A stretch of DNA of 64,000 bases, from the NCBI GenBank assembly GCA_963798805.1, contig CAWCVC010000010.1, positions 682,001 to 746,000 on the forward strand. The letters are read 5' to 3'. Position 1 is the stretch's first letter; every line of letters begins with the position of its first letter. This document shows, one piece after another, positions 1 through 10,897 of the stretch. The DNA comes from CAVZCK01 sp963798805 (lineage in GTDB: Bacteria; Pseudomonadota; Alphaproteobacteria; Rhizobiales; Rhodomicrobiaceae). The notes beneath the pieces were generated by a model that was not told the origin of the DNA, made no database searches, and saw nothing but the letters and a program-made list of their open reading frames with translations. Made by a program: the position numbers and the translations under genes.

Positions 1-394
1 GGCCGTCGATGTCGAACGCCAAGCGAATATCGCGGAAGCCGACCGGTGCGTCCTTGGCCACGCCCAGCGTTCCGCGAAAATCGAGATCGCCTTCGGCGCG
101 GACCTTCGCATTGCCGATGTCGTAGCCGAGCGCGGTGGCGACAGCATTGAGCGTGACGCCGGCACATGCGACCAGCGCCTCCAGCAGCATATCGCCGGAG
201 CAGGCCTGCATGCCGCTGCCGCCGGTCGCCGGATGCAACCCGGCCTCGACCAGCGCTTTTCCCGTCTGGATCGAGCAGGTGACGCCATCGCCGACCGCGC
301 CTTCGGCCTTCAGCGTGATCAGCGCCGCATCCGGCATCTCGCGATAGTGTTCTTTGAACGGTGCCTGCAACGTCTTGAGATCGTTGGCATCCAT
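1..394 (-). CDS. OsmC family protein (3' part outside window)
   Basis: This is the N-terminal 131 codons of an OsmC-like protein; the gene runs off the left edge of the window. The start is the ATG at 394, reading MDANDLKTLQAPFKEHYRE. The segment around codons 60-85 (GMQACSGDMLLEALVACAGVTL) matches the family region that carries the first redox-active cysteine, followed by the conserved helix. OsmC/Ohr proteins are cytoplasmic thiol peroxidases for organic hydroperoxides, but many OsmC-like members have no tested substrate. The second catalytic cysteine would lie outside the window, so activity cannot be judged. Confidence 0.8.
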   Translation of the reverse strand, partial: MDANDLKTLQAPFKEHYREMPDAALITLKAEGAVGDGVTCSIQTGKALVEAGLHPATGGSGMQACSGDMLLEALVACAGVTLNAVATALGYDIGNAKVRAEGDLDFRGTLGVAKDAPVGFRDIRLAFDIDG

Positions 395-439
395 GGGGTT
401 TACTCTCGCTGATGTCCTCAGGGCTCGGCCAATTCTGGC

Positions 440-1378
440 TCATTCGTCGAAGAAATCCTCATCAACTTTCTTCAATTCGAGAGTCTCCTCGACCCGGCAG
501 CCGACATTGTAGCGGATCATGAGCTGGGCCAGACGCATTCCGTCGATCAGTACGATGCGCTTGCTGAGGAACTTTGCCGTTTCCTCTGCCTCTTGTGTAA
601 ACGCGGATGTGGTAACGAAGAGTCCTTTCGCCGCCTTGAAGCGGTCGAGGCTGCCGAAAAAATCGCGGATCGCCGATGCGCCCACATTGTTTCCCGGCCG
701 ATAACGCTTCGCCTGCACATAGACGCGGTCGAGGCCCAGCACGTCCTGATCGATAACGCCGTCGACACCACCGTCATTCGACTGCCCGAGCGCGCGTCCC
801 GCTTCTTTTGCCGAACCGCCATAGCCCATCGCCAGCAATAGTGACACGACCAGACGTTCGAAAAAATCGGGGGGCGCTGCTGCGATCCGGTCGAGCAATT
901 CCTGGCCCAATTGCGACTGAATTTCCTTATGAGCTTGCCGGAGCGCTTCATCGGGCGTCGCCGACGATGCGACCACCTCCTCGATTGCCTGCTGTGTCCC
1001 GTCGGTCTTTTCCGACCGAGTTCGCGCCTTGAATTCGAGGAACTCCGGAAAGCGGGACAGATAAGCGTTGTCGATGCGGTCGAGGCCGGCCTGCAGCGCC
1101 TCGCTGCCCCGCTCCGTAAGCTGAAAGTGTGCTCGTTTCGGCGCCGATAAGAGACCCGCCTGCTTGAGATAGGTCTTTGCCCAATGCACCCGATTGGCAA
1201 ATACGGTCTGGCGGCCACTCGGCAAGAGTTCTTCGCGTTCATCCGCCGTAAGCTCGAACTCGTCGGCCAGTTTCGATATCACGTCCGTAATCCGGACAGA
1301 TCCGGACACGGCCGACCGAAGCACGGGAAGCATGAGTGTCTGATAATCCGGAAGCGTCATAGCCGTCCCCATCGACAT
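440..1378 (-). CDS. Mrr-type restriction endonuclease
   Basis: The protein has 312 residues. Residues about 10-115 form a winged-helix Mrr N-terminal domain (LPDYQTLMLPVL...TERGSEALQAG), and residues about 170-295 form the Mrr catalytic domain of the PD-(D/E)XK fold. The nuclease signature is visible as E174, D206 (GGVDG) and QAK at 222-224 (VYVQAKRYRPGN). Mrr enzymes cut DNA carrying methylated bases. No modification methylase or specificity gene sits beside it, which fits a type IV, methylation-dependent enzyme working alone. A start at codon 7 (MTLPDYQ) is an alternative to the first ATG. Confidence 0.88.
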   Translation of the reverse strand: MSMGTAMTLPDYQTLMLPVLRSAVSGSVRITDVISKLADEFELTADEREELLPSGRQTVFANRVHWAKTYLKQAGLLSAPKRAHFQLTERGSEALQAGLDRIDNAYLSRFPEFLEFKARTRSEKTDGTQQAIEEVVASSATPDEALRQAHKEIQSQLGQELLDRIAAAPPDFFERLVVSLLLAMGYGGSAKEAGRALGQSNDGGVDGVIDQDVLGLDRVYVQAKRYRPGNNVGASAIRDFFGSLDRFKAAKGLFVTTSAFTQEAEETAKFLSKRIVLIDGMRLAQLMIRYNVGCRVEETLELKKVDEDFFDE

Positions 1379-1466
1379 CCGGCGATGAAGCTATTCGATT
1401 TTCTTCTGCCGGAACACCTGCACAGGGCCGGCGATGTTAAATCCGGAAAGTTATTAAGCGCTTCTT

Positions 1467-3289
<1,823 letters not shown>

Positions 3290-3293
<4 letters not shown>

Positions 3294-3541
3294 GGTTGTG
3301 TCTCCAGTTCGGGCGCGGCTTTGGCCGCCTTATGTGGCTGAGCAGTCATGCGCGATGAGATGCGGTAGAGGGCGCAAGGCTGAAGAGGGTCGCTGGCCTT
3401 GCGCTCCAGAGTGCCAGGAAAAAACTTCCTCACACGCGGATCGGCCTTCATTTCGGCAAACGGCGCGCGATCGGCGTCCCGCCAGCGGCGAGGCACCAGT
3501 CGCTCGGTGATAATGGGGGTGGAAAGCCGCGCTTTGCTCAT
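3290..3541 (-). pseudogene. GNAT acetyltransferase N-terminal remnant in the thiC leader
   Basis: This frame encodes 83 residues. The first 50 or so (ITERLVPRRW, RDADRAPFAEM, DPRVRKFFPGTL) look like the start of a RimJ/RimL-type GNAT acetyltransferase. The sequence then changes to unrelated residues and stops, so the acetyl-CoA binding part is missing. It begins six bases after the riboswitch consensus, with a GGAG site just before its ATG, and its TGA overlaps the thiC ATG. It is probably a decayed gene fragment. Its position means it could also serve as a translated leader coupled to thiC. Confidence 0.65.
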
Positions 3542-3546
3542 CGCTC

Positions 3547-3640
3547 CGTCCCTACGCCGGTATCAGCCGGATCAGGTTCAAAGGGTCGCCGCACGGCATC
3601 AGCGCGGTCTCAGCCGGATGCATCCGGCCCCCCTGGGGGA
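3547..3640 (-). promoter_or_regulatory. TPP riboswitch (THI box)
   Basis: Read on the minus strand, the segment has the conserved thi-box parts in order: a GGGGG stem near 3634-3639, CTGAGA (complement of 3608-3613), ACCTGAT (complement of 3571-3577), GATACCGGCGTAGGGA, with AGGGA at 3549-3553. The 3' end runs into a GGAG ribosome site. It should bind thiamine pyrophosphate and control the downstream remnant ORF and thiC, most likely at translation initiation because no T-tract terminator is seen. Confidence 0.95.
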
Positions 3641-3730
3641 TCAATTTAATGTGCGCTCAATCCCGAGCTTTTGCAAGCTGGGCCGCCAGGGACCCAGGTC
3701 AGGCTCATGGTCGCAAAGCATCTCGACCCG

Positions 3731-4465
3731 TCACATCGCCTCCTTGATGCCTGCTCGGATCAGCCACCAGTTCACCGGATAGGCGGTCATGAAGCCGAAA
3801 ATCATGGCAATCTGCATCATGAACCAGAACTCGAAGCTGTCGACCTTCAACTCCGCGCCGAGAAGCATCGCGAAGATCCAGAACTTTGCGACAGCCATAT
3901 AGGCATACATACCGAGCTGCCAGCTGGTCAGCGACAGCGTATCCGCTTTCAAAGCCTGGACGAGACCCGCCCCTGGCGACAAGCCGCGCATCGGCGTGAT
4001 GGTGAAATACTGAAACGCGATCCCGAGGATGAAGGCGAAGATGAAATCGAGAATCCAGACCGCGAACAGCTTGTCCGGAAAAATACTCTGCCATCCAAGC
4101 CAGACGGCGATGACCGGAAAGGCAAAAGCCAGCCATTCCGCGGAGATGTCGCCGAGGGTGCATCCGCTGCCGCAATGCATGGTCCCTTTGGCGACCATCA
4201 CGGGGAACGGCGTCAGCCTCTTGTTCGGCAGCTCTTCGCCGCGCTCCTTGGCGCGCATCGCCAAACGCATGCTCGCCAGCTTGCCGTAGCGAAAATAGCC
4301 CGCCAGCACCGCAACCGTCCCGAACAGCGCCGCCGCCGGCCAGACGACATTCATGATCCACATATGCTGCGGATCGCGCCATTCATCGACAATAATGATC
4401 ACCGCGCAGATCGCGCCCGCCGCGAGAAAGAAAATCGATAGATCGTGCAGCCAAGCCGGGACCAT
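3731..4465 (-). CDS. DUF4396 domain membrane protein
   Basis: The ATG at 4465 gives a 244-residue protein beginning MVPAWLHDLSIFFLAAG. It has about six hydrophobic segments and the hallmark of the DUF4396 family, MHCGSGCTLGD, near the middle. The function of the family is not known; the conserved His/Cys cluster within the membrane region suggests metal binding or redox chemistry. The open frame continues upstream of this ATG to 5167, but that extension lies antisense to the TetR gene and has no coding character. No partner gene is next to it on the same strand. Confidence 0.82.
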   Translation of the reverse strand: MVPAWLHDLSIFFLAAGAICAVIIIVDEWRDPQHMWIMNVVWPAAALFGTVAVLAGYFRYGKLASMRLAMRAKERGEELPNKRLTPFPVMVAKGTMHCGSGCTLGDISAEWLAFAFPVIAVWLGWQSIFPDKLFAVWILDFIFAFILGIAFQYFTITPMRGLSPGAGLVQALKADTLSLTSWQLGMYAYMAVAKFWIFAMLLGAELKVDSFEFWFMMQIAMIFGFMTAYPVNWWLIRAGIKEAM

Positions 4466-4933
4466 AAGACAGCGGTTTCCTTTTCGTGCTTGCCGGTTGC
4501 GGAGCGCAACCGCTCGAAATTCGGGGTCATCCTTGGGCGGACAGAGCGTCCCCCACGCCGGCTCTTCCGCAGAGCACCATGCAAGGCCATCCTTTTCCCG
4601 AACCCCTCCGGCGCACGACGGTTCCGGCCCCAAAAAAACGGGTGTGAATATGGGCGGCATAAGCAGGCATACATATTCAGCAGATAAACTATGTGAGCCA
4701 GTGATCCTCAAGCGCTCCTCATTCGTATTCCATGCGATGGATTTTGGTGGTCGGGGATAATGGCGGGGTCGGACAGGCTGAAGCAAACAGCCTTCGCTTC
4801 GCCAAAATCGGCCGGACGCGGATGGCAAATATAAACCGCGCCGGTACATCCGATTGAGCGGTCCATCGGTTTCGTGCAATCCTAGATTGCGCCAGTCCGC
4901 CTCACCGGATTGGCCCTGGAGTAGAGCAAGAAC
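4466..4933. other. Divergent intergenic region
   Basis: This 468-bp gap separates the DUF4396 gene (leftward) from a TetR regulator (rightward). No convincing ORF is seen. It must hold both promoters, and it contains the inverted repeat described at 4876-4890. No known riboswitch consensus was recognised. Confidence 0.6.
4876..4890. promoter_or_regulatory. Candidate TetR operator
   Basis: GCAATC-cta-GATTGC is a perfect 6-bp inverted repeat with a 3-bp centre, 43 bp upstream of the TetR gene at 4934. Operators of this class usually lie just upstream of their own regulator gene. The assignment to this TetR is inferred from position only. Confidence 0.4.
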
Positions 4934-5644
4934 ATGGACAGCATGGACACACTCAAGGAGAGACCCGAGGAAGACGACCTGGAAAACGGCGTTGGCGAGC
5001 CGGCCCACCAGGACACAACGAGGATACCAGGACAGCGCGACCCCGACCGTACCCGTCGCGCTATTCTCGAAGCTGCGACGGTAGAATTCGTCAGCAAGGG
5101 CTTCGCCGGAGCCAGCGTCAACGAGATCGCCGACCGGGCGAACGTCAACAAGCGAATGCTCTATCACTATTTCGGCAAGAAAGATGACCTCTATCTTGCC
5201 GTCCTCGAAAAGGCCTACGCCTCGCTGCGCGCGGCGCAGGGCCAGCTCAAGCTATCCCACCTGCCACCACGAGAGGCGATCGAAAAGCTGATCCTGTTCA
5301 CTTGGGATTACTATCTCGGACACCCGGAATTCCTGACCCTCATGGCGATCGAAAACATGCTCAAAGGCAAGCATGCGCTGCGCCCGGAATATGTCCGTGA
5401 AGTGAACGCGCCGCTGATGCAGCTTTTGGAAGACGTGCTGCGGCGTGGTCAGCAGGACGGCGTGTTCAGGGAGAATGTCGATCCGCTCCAGCTCTATCTG
5501 ACCATCGCATCATTGGGCTCGTTCTTTGTCTGCGCCCGCATCACTCTGTCGAATCTCGTCGCCCGCGATCTCACCAACCCCGCCGAGTTGGAGCTGCGCG
5601 TAAAACATATCATCGAGGTCGTGCTCGGCTATCTGCGCCCCTGA
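4934..5644 (+). CDS. TetR/AcrR family transcriptional regulator
   Basis: The 236-residue protein has an unusually long acidic lead (about 38 residues), then the TetR helix-turn-helix at about 40-90 (RRAILEAATVEFVSKGFAGASVNEIADRANVNKRMLYHYFGKKDDLY). The rest is a helical ligand-binding domain. It is transcribed away from the DUF4396 gene and toward the end of an RND operon on the other strand, so the divergent DUF4396 gene and the regulator itself are the natural targets. The ligand cannot be told. ATGs at codons 1 and 4 are both possible starts. Confidence 0.88.
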   Translation: MDSMDTLKERPEEDDLENGVGEPAHQDTTRIPGQRDPDRTRRAILEAATVEFVSKGFAGASVNEIADRANVNKRMLYHYFGKKDDLYLAVLEKAYASLRAAQGQLKLSHLPPREAIEKLILFTWDYYLGHPEFLTLMAIENMLKGKHALRPEYVREVNAPLMQLLEDVLRRGQQDGVFRENVDPLQLYLTIASLGSFFVCARITLSNLVARDLTNPAELELRVKHIIEVVLGYLRP

Positions 5645-5683
5645 GGCCGCCTGCTCGCATCTGCGGACGACCTCACCGCCAAC

Positions 5684-8600
5684 CTACTCCCCCGCCCGCA
5701 TCAGCGGGTAAGACGGAACAGGCTGCTCTTCGGCGAGAGCAGTCTGTTCCGGCCCGGTTCGACCTTCCTCGGTCCTGACGCCAAAGGAGAGCGCGTAAAG
5801 CGCAGGCAGGAAGGTCAAGGTCAGGATCGTGCCGGCAATCAATCCGCCCATCATGGCGAGCGCCATCGGTCCCCAGAATAGAGACGTCGAGAGCGGCACG
5901 AGAGCCAGCACGGCGGCAGCCGCCGTCAGGATGATCGGGCGGAAGCGCCTGACAGTGGAGCTGACAATCGCCTCTCGCATCGGCAGTCCGGCATCGCGGT
6001 CCTGCTGGATCTGATCGACGAGAATGACGCTGTTGCGCATGATCATGCCGGCAAGAGCGATCACGCCGAGAATGGCGACGAAGCCGAACGGCGCCTGGAA
6101 AATCAAGAGTGCGGTCGCCGCGCCGATGAGACCAAGCGGGCCGGTCGCCAGCACCATCATGGTCTTGCCGACGTGTTGAAGCTGGATCATCAGCAGCAGC
6201 ACGATGCAAAGCAGCATGACCGGCATCTTGGCATTGATCGACTCCTGGCTCTTGGCGGACTCCTCAACCGCGCCCTGCATTTCAATCCGATAGCCGAGCG
6301 GCAGTGCATCGCGCATGGGCTGAAGCTTGGCGTAAATCGCCTTGGTCACATCCGGGGACTGGACATTGTCGGGCACCGTGCCTCGCACAGTGATCGTCGG
6401 CAGGCGCGAGCGCCGCCATTCGATCCCCGGCTCCAGAGCGACATTGATCTTTGCGACCTGCGTCAAGGGCACAGCGTCGCCGCGAGTGGTTTTCACATAA
6501 GCATTTTCCACGGCGTTCAGGAGCCCGTTTTGTCCGGCCGGATCGCGCAGGACGACGCCGATGGTCTCCTCCCCTTCGCGGAATTCGCCGATCGTCACGC
6601 CGCTCAGCACCGCCTGCAGCGTCTGGCGGACGGCCTGTGAGCTGACGCCGATGGCCCGCGCACGGTTTTGGTCGATATCGAGCTTGAGCGTGGGGACCGG
6701 CTCCAGCCAATCGTCGTGGACGATGCTGACGAGGGGGTTCGCCCGCATCACCTTCGCGACATCGTCGGCGATCCGGCGCACCTCCGTGCGCTCCGGCCCG
6801 GTGACGCGGATCTGCACCGGCCAGCCGACGGGCGGACCATTGAACAGCCGGTCGACTTTGGAACGGATGTCGGGGTAGTTCTCCGCGAGATGCTTGCGCA
6901 CGCGGTCGATGACCGGATCGCGCTGCTCCAGCGATTTCGGCATTACGAGGAGCTGCGCGAAATTCGGGTTCCGGAGTTGCTGATCGAGCGGCAAATAGAA
7001 GCGCGGCGCGCCCTCGCCGATGAAAGTCGTGACGAAGGAAACGTCAGGGTCTCTCATCACGTCTGCCTCGACGCGCTTGGCCTGCGCCTCGGTCTGCTTG
7101 AACGAGGTGCCTTCCGGCAGCCACAGATCGACGAGCACTTCCGGCCGGTTCGAGGCCGGGAAGAATTGCTGCGGAATGAACGCAAATCCGCCGATCCCCG
7201 CAACGAAGGCCGCAAGCGTGATCGCCACGACAAGACGGCGGTGCGACACGCACCAGCCGATCGCCCGCTCGAGCCGCCGGTAGAATGGGCCCTTGAAAGG
7301 CTCATGCTTCGGATTTTCCGGTCTCTTATGCGGCTTCAGGATGGCATAGCCTATCCAGGGGGTGAAATAGACAGCCGAAATCCACGACAGCACGAGCGCG
7401 ATGCCGACCACCCAGAACAGCGAGCTGACATATTCACCGGCGGTGGAGGCCGCGAAGCCGACGGGGATGAAGCCTGACACCGTGATAAGCGTCCCGGTCA
7501 GCATCGGAAACGCCGTAGATTTATAGGCAAAGCTGGCGGCATTCAGCTTGTCGAAGCCCTCCTGCAGCTTGCGCTCCATCATCTCGATGGCGATCATTGC
7601 GTCGTCGACCAGGAGCCCGAGCGCAATGATCAGCGCCCCGAGCGAAATGCGCTGCAGGTCGATCCCCATCAGCGACATGGTGAGAAATGTCGCGCCGAGC
7701 ACGAGCGGAATGGTCAGCGCAACGACGAGGCCCGCCCGCCATCCGAGCGAGAGGAAGGAGACGGCGAGAACGATCAGCAGGGCTTCGCCGAGCGCCTGTA
7801 GAAACTCGCCGACATATTTGACGACGACACTCGGCTGATCGGCGATCTGGTGCAGTTCGAGGCCGAGCAGCAGATCCGCCTTCACCTTTTCGAGCGCAGT
7901 GTTAATCGCCTTGCCGACATCGGTGACCTTGGCGCCATTCGCCATGACGACGCCGATCAGAACCGCGTCCTTGCCGTTATATTGCTCCTTTGCAGCCGGC
8001 GGATCTTCAAGCCCACGCCTCACCGTGGCGATATCGCCGAGCCTGACCGTATCACTGCCGATGCGCAGCCTTAGATCGCGGATCTCGTCGATGGAGAGGA
8101 GCTGGCCGTCGACATCGATGCGCACTGAGCGGGCATCGCTCTCGATGCGCCCCGCGGGCAGCATCGTATTCTGCGCGGCGAGCGCGTTCTGGATGTCGAG
8201 CACGGACAGATTGCGCTCGGCCAGGACCTTGGAGGAAATCTCGATATAGACCTTTTCGTCCTGCGTGCCGATCAGATCGACCTTCTCGACGCCGGGCACG
8301 CGCAGCAGCACATCGCGGATGCGCTTGGCGTGCTGTTTCAGCTCCGGATAGGAGAAGCCGCTGCCGGTCAGAGCGTGAAGCGTGATGTAGGTGTCGCCGA
8401 ATTCGTCGTTGAAGAAAGGCCCGACCACGCCTGCAGGCAGATCCTGCCCGATGTCGCCCACCTTCTTGCGAACCTGATAGAAGGCATCGGTGATTTCATG
8501 GCCCCGCGCCGAGCCTTCGAAATTGACGAAAATCACCGCGCTCCCAGGACGGGTGTAGGAGCGCACATAATCGAGATGCGGCGCTTCCTGAACCTTGCGC

Positions 8601-8848
8601 TCGATCTTGTCGACGACTTGGTCCTGCATCTCCTGAACCGAGGCGCCGGGCCAGGCCACCTGGATGACCATGACGCGGAAGGTGAAGTCGGGGTCTTCCT
8701 TCTGCCCCATGCTGAACAGGGACAAGGCGCCGGCCGCCAGGATCAGAACGACCAGGAAGCGCGTCAGGCTCCCGTGGTGGATCGCCCAGCGCGACAGGTT
8801 GAAACGGCGCGGGGGCTGCTGCGGCGGCAGGACGAACGGCTTGGACAT
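5684..8848 (-). CDS. RND efflux pump inner-membrane subunit (TriC-like)
   Basis: This is a 1054-residue proton-driven RND transporter. It has the usual two halves: a first membrane helix at about 27-47, porter domains, and a bundle of helices from about 345 on. The paired aspartates of helix 4 that carry protons are D415-D416 in GLLVDDAMIAIE. The N-terminal region (GQKEDPDFTFRVMVIQVAWPGAS) resembles TriC of Pseudomonas more than AcrB; TriC exports triclosan and detergents. The adaptor gene lies just upstream in the same operon. No outer-membrane channel gene is adjacent, so a channel encoded elsewhere is presumably shared. Confidence 0.93.
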   Translation of the reverse strand: MSKPFVLPPQQPPRRFNLSRWAIHHGSLTRFLVVLILAAGALSLFSMGQKEDPDFTFRVMVIQVAWPGASVQEMQDQVVDKIERKVQEAPHLDYVRSYTRPGSAVIFVNFEGSARGHEITDAFYQVRKKVGDIGQDLPAGVVGPFFNDEFGDTYITLHALTGSGFSYPELKQHAKRIRDVLLRVPGVEKVDLIGTQDEKVYIEISSKVLAERNLSVLDIQNALAAQNTMLPAGRIESDARSVRIDVDGQLLSIDEIRDLRLRIGSDTVRLGDIATVRRGLEDPPAAKEQYNGKDAVLIGVVMANGAKVTDVGKAINTALEKVKADLLLGLELHQIADQPSVVVKYVGEFLQALGEALLIVLAVSFLSLGWRAGLVVALTIPLVLGATFLTMSLMGIDLQRISLGALIIALGLLVDDAMIAIEMMERKLQEGFDKLNAASFAYKSTAFPMLTGTLITVSGFIPVGFAASTAGEYVSSLFWVVGIALVLSWISAVYFTPWIGYAILKPHKRPENPKHEPFKGPFYRRLERAIGWCVSHRRLVVAITLAAFVAGIGGFAFIPQQFFPASNRPEVLVDLWLPEGTSFKQTEAQAKRVEADVMRDPDVSFVTTFIGEGAPRFYLPLDQQLRNPNFAQLLVMPKSLEQRDPVIDRVRKHLAENYPDIRSKVDRLFNGPPVGWPVQIRVTGPERTEVRRIADDVAKVMRANPLVSIVHDDWLEPVPTLKLDIDQNRARAIGVSSQAVRQTLQAVLSGVTIGEFREGEETIGVVLRDPAGQNGLLNAVENAYVKTTRGDAVPLTQVAKINVALEPGIEWRRSRLPTITVRGTVPDNVQSPDVTKAIYAKLQPMRDALPLGYRIEMQGAVEESAKSQESINAKMPVMLLCIVLLLMIQLQHVGKTMMVLATGPLGLIGAATALLIFQAPFGFVAILGVIALAGMIMRNSVILVDQIQQDRDAGLPMREAIVSSTVRRFRPIILTAAAAVLALVPLSTSLFWGPMALAMMGGLIAGTILTLTFLPALYALSFGVRTEEGRTGPEQTALAEEQPVPSYPLMRAGE

Positions 8849-8877
8849 GGGGCTTCCCCTCTCGCGATCGAGGCGGT

Positions 8878-10092
8878 TTACCGGCTGATCTGCGGCTGAT
8901 CTGCGGATGCGGTCTGCGCCACATTTTGCGGCAGATGGACCTGCATCCCGTCGGTGAGGAACTGGACGCCGCCGGTGACGACGGCTTCACCGGCTTTGAG
9001 CCCGCCGACGATCTTCACATCGTCGGCGGTGACGCCATTCGTTTCGACAAAGCGCGGCGAAACCTTCGACGTCGCGCGATCGGCGACGAAGACCGCTTTA
9101 TGGCCGTCGATCTGCGTCAGCGCGGCGACCGGGAGCGGAACAAAGGGTGTTTCGGTGCCGAGGACGAGAGCCGCTGTCACGGTCATGCCAAGGCGCATGG
9201 CAGCCGGAGGATGGAGAATCGTCACCCTCACGGCATAGGTCCGCGAGCCAGGATCGGCCTGCCCGGCGATCTCCCTGATCCTGCCCTTGGCTCTGATGGT
9301 GGGATCAGCCCACAAGGTCAAATCGGCCTCGCGGCCCGGCGCAAGCCGCACGACGTCCTGCTCCGGCACACTGAGCGCAGCCTCGATCTCACCGGTCTCG
9401 GCAAGCATGATCACCGGTGCGCCGGCCTCGACGACCTGCCCGGCCTCAGCCCGGACGGCCGTTACGATCCCGTCCTTGTCGGCCTTCAGAACGGCGTAGC
9501 CGGCGGCATTGGCCGCTTGGCGGGCTTGGGCCTCAGCCGCTTCGAGCGCCGATTGTGCCGCATCCGTCTCAAGCTTGCGCTGATCGACGGTTGATTTAGG
9601 CGTGTAGCCCTTGGGCTGCAGCTTCTGCGCGCGGGTGAGGGCGTCTCTCGCCACGGTAAGCCGTGTCTTGGCGGAGGCGACCGCCGCGCTGGCGCTGTTC
9701 TCGCTCAGAACGAGGTCAGTGTCGTCGAGCCGGGCGATGATCTGGCCGGCTTTGATCCTGTCACCGACATCGACAAGACGCTCGATGATCTTGCCAGGGA
9801 CACGGAAGCCGAGCGCGCCTTCGGTGCGAGCCTTCATCTCGCCGGAGAAGCTCTTGACGATATTACCGGATTCCTGATGGACGATCACGACCTTGACCGG
9901 CCGAATAACCTGTTCCGCGACAGGTTCTTCCTTGCAGGCGGTGAGGCTGAGGGCCAGAAGGGCGGCGCCAATGGCTGCGAAGGCTGACTTGTGACGAAAG
10001 ACTACTGAATAATTTCGTCTTTCTTCAGTCTTCCGGCAAAAAAAGGGACGCGACCGTTGGATTCCAGACATGGATGCTCCCATCCTAAACAT
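8878..10092 (-). CDS. RND efflux periplasmic adaptor lipoprotein
   Basis: The protein is a membrane-fusion (HlyD-like) adaptor of up to 404 residues. A hydrophobic stretch ending in LSLTAC puts a lipobox cysteine at residue 53, so it should be a lipoprotein. Lipoyl-like halves (GALGFRVPGKIIERLVDVGDRIKAGQ and KADKDGIVTAVRAEAGQVVEAG) flank a coiled-coil hairpin, followed by the beta-barrel and membrane-proximal domains. The 30 residues before the signal segment are longer than usual, but no start codon was found nearer to it; ATGs at codons 1, 4 and 8 are available. It is 29 bp upstream of its pump gene. Confidence 0.92.
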   Translation of the reverse strand: MFRMGASMSGIQRSRPFFCRKTEERRNYSVVFRHKSAFAAIGAALLALSLTACKEEPVAEQVIRPVKVVIVHQESGNIVKSFSGEMKARTEGALGFRVPGKIIERLVDVGDRIKAGQIIARLDDTDLVLSENSASAAVASAKTRLTVARDALTRAQKLQPKGYTPKSTVDQRKLETDAAQSALEAAEAQARQAANAAGYAVLKADKDGIVTAVRAEAGQVVEAGAPVIMLAETGEIEAALSVPEQDVVRLAPGREADLTLWADPTIRAKGRIREIAGQADPGSRTYAVRVTILHPPAAMRLGMTVTAALVLGTETPFVPLPVAALTQIDGHKAVFVADRATSKVSPRFVETNGVTADDVKIVGGLKAGEAVVTGGVQFLTDGMQVHLPQNVAQTASADQPQISR

Positions 10093-10098
10093 TAGGGT

Positions 10099-10695
10099 CT
10101 AAGGGTTAGCCTTCAACGAAGCCACTGCGTACCGGGCCATCTCCTCCGGCGTGGTGCGCTGTTCATCGTCGAGCTTCTGCGCGACGAGGGCCGGGTGGCA
10201 GAGGAATGCCATCGAGCTATGAACGCATTTCGCCGCGCGCGCGGAGTCCTGCGGCTTGAACTCCCCCGAGGCGATGCCGTCCTTGATGATCATTTCGATA
10301 TAGCTGCAGACCCGGTCGAGATGTGCTTTGATGACGTGCCACTGCTCTTCCATCGCCACGACAACCATCTCATGCACCTTGCGGTGATCGAGAAGGTTTT
10401 CCAGCGTATGGTGGTGGACTTCCTGAATGAGCCGCTCGAGACGCCGTGACGCGGACTTGTCCGCGCGCGCAATCTGGAGCAGCCGTCCTTCCGCTTCCGA
10501 GCAGACCTGTCCGCAAATGGCCTCGACGAGAGCCGATTTGGATGCGAAGAACCGATAGAGATTGGCGGGCGACATACGGCACGCTTCGGCAATGTCGGCC
10601 ATCGTGGTCTTGCCATAGCCGTAATGCCGAAACAGGCGCTCAGCCTCGGCAAGAATCTTGTCTCTGGTCTCTATGGGGGCCTGCAGAACGGTCAT
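10099..10695 (-). CDS. TetR family regulator of the TriC-like efflux operon
   Basis: This 198-residue TetR protein has its helix-turn-helix at about 12-57 (ETRDKILAEAERLFRHYGYGKTTMADIAEACRMSPANLYRFF). The following region resembles the C-terminal domain seen in regulators of RND adaptors. Its stop lies six bases before the adaptor start, so regulator, adaptor and pump form one operon in that order. Autorepression with release by a pump substrate is the usual arrangement. No clear long palindrome was seen just upstream. Confidence 0.9.
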   Translation of the reverse strand: MTVLQAPIETRDKILAEAERLFRHYGYGKTTMADIAEACRMSPANLYRFFASKSALVEAICGQVCSEAEGRLLQIARADKSASRRLERLIQEVHHHTLENLLDHRKVHEMVVVAMEEQWHVIKAHLDRVCSYIEMIIKDGIASGEFKPQDSARAAKCVHSSMAFLCHPALVAQKLDDEQRTTPEEMARYAVASLKANP

Positions 10696-10804
10696 CGTGG
10701 GTTCGCTGTCTCCTCGCTCTGACGAGTGAATAAAATCAAAAATCTTCAGCTATCATATGGGAGCCGCAGGTTAGATGCAACCATCAACATTCCGTTACCG
10801 ATCA

Positions 10805-10833
10805 CAAAAGAAGAAGAGCCGGCGCGCACCGGC
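10805..10833 (-). terminator. Intrinsic terminator after cydAB
   Basis: On the minus strand the hairpin GCCGG-TGCGCG-CCGGC is followed by TCTTCTTCTTTTG. It sits 65 bp beyond the cydB stop and would end the gbsR-cydA-cydB transcript. Confidence 0.6.
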
Positions 10834-10897
10834 CTTAACCAACTGATATTCCTCAGAGCTTATCGCAGGCGCCCGCGCGGGCGAATTCCGATGCTGC

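Noticed and set aside
4466..5167. N-terminal extension of the DUF4396 frame
   Set aside because: It overlaps the divergent TetR gene antisense and lacks coding character; the ATG at 4465 starts the conserved protein.
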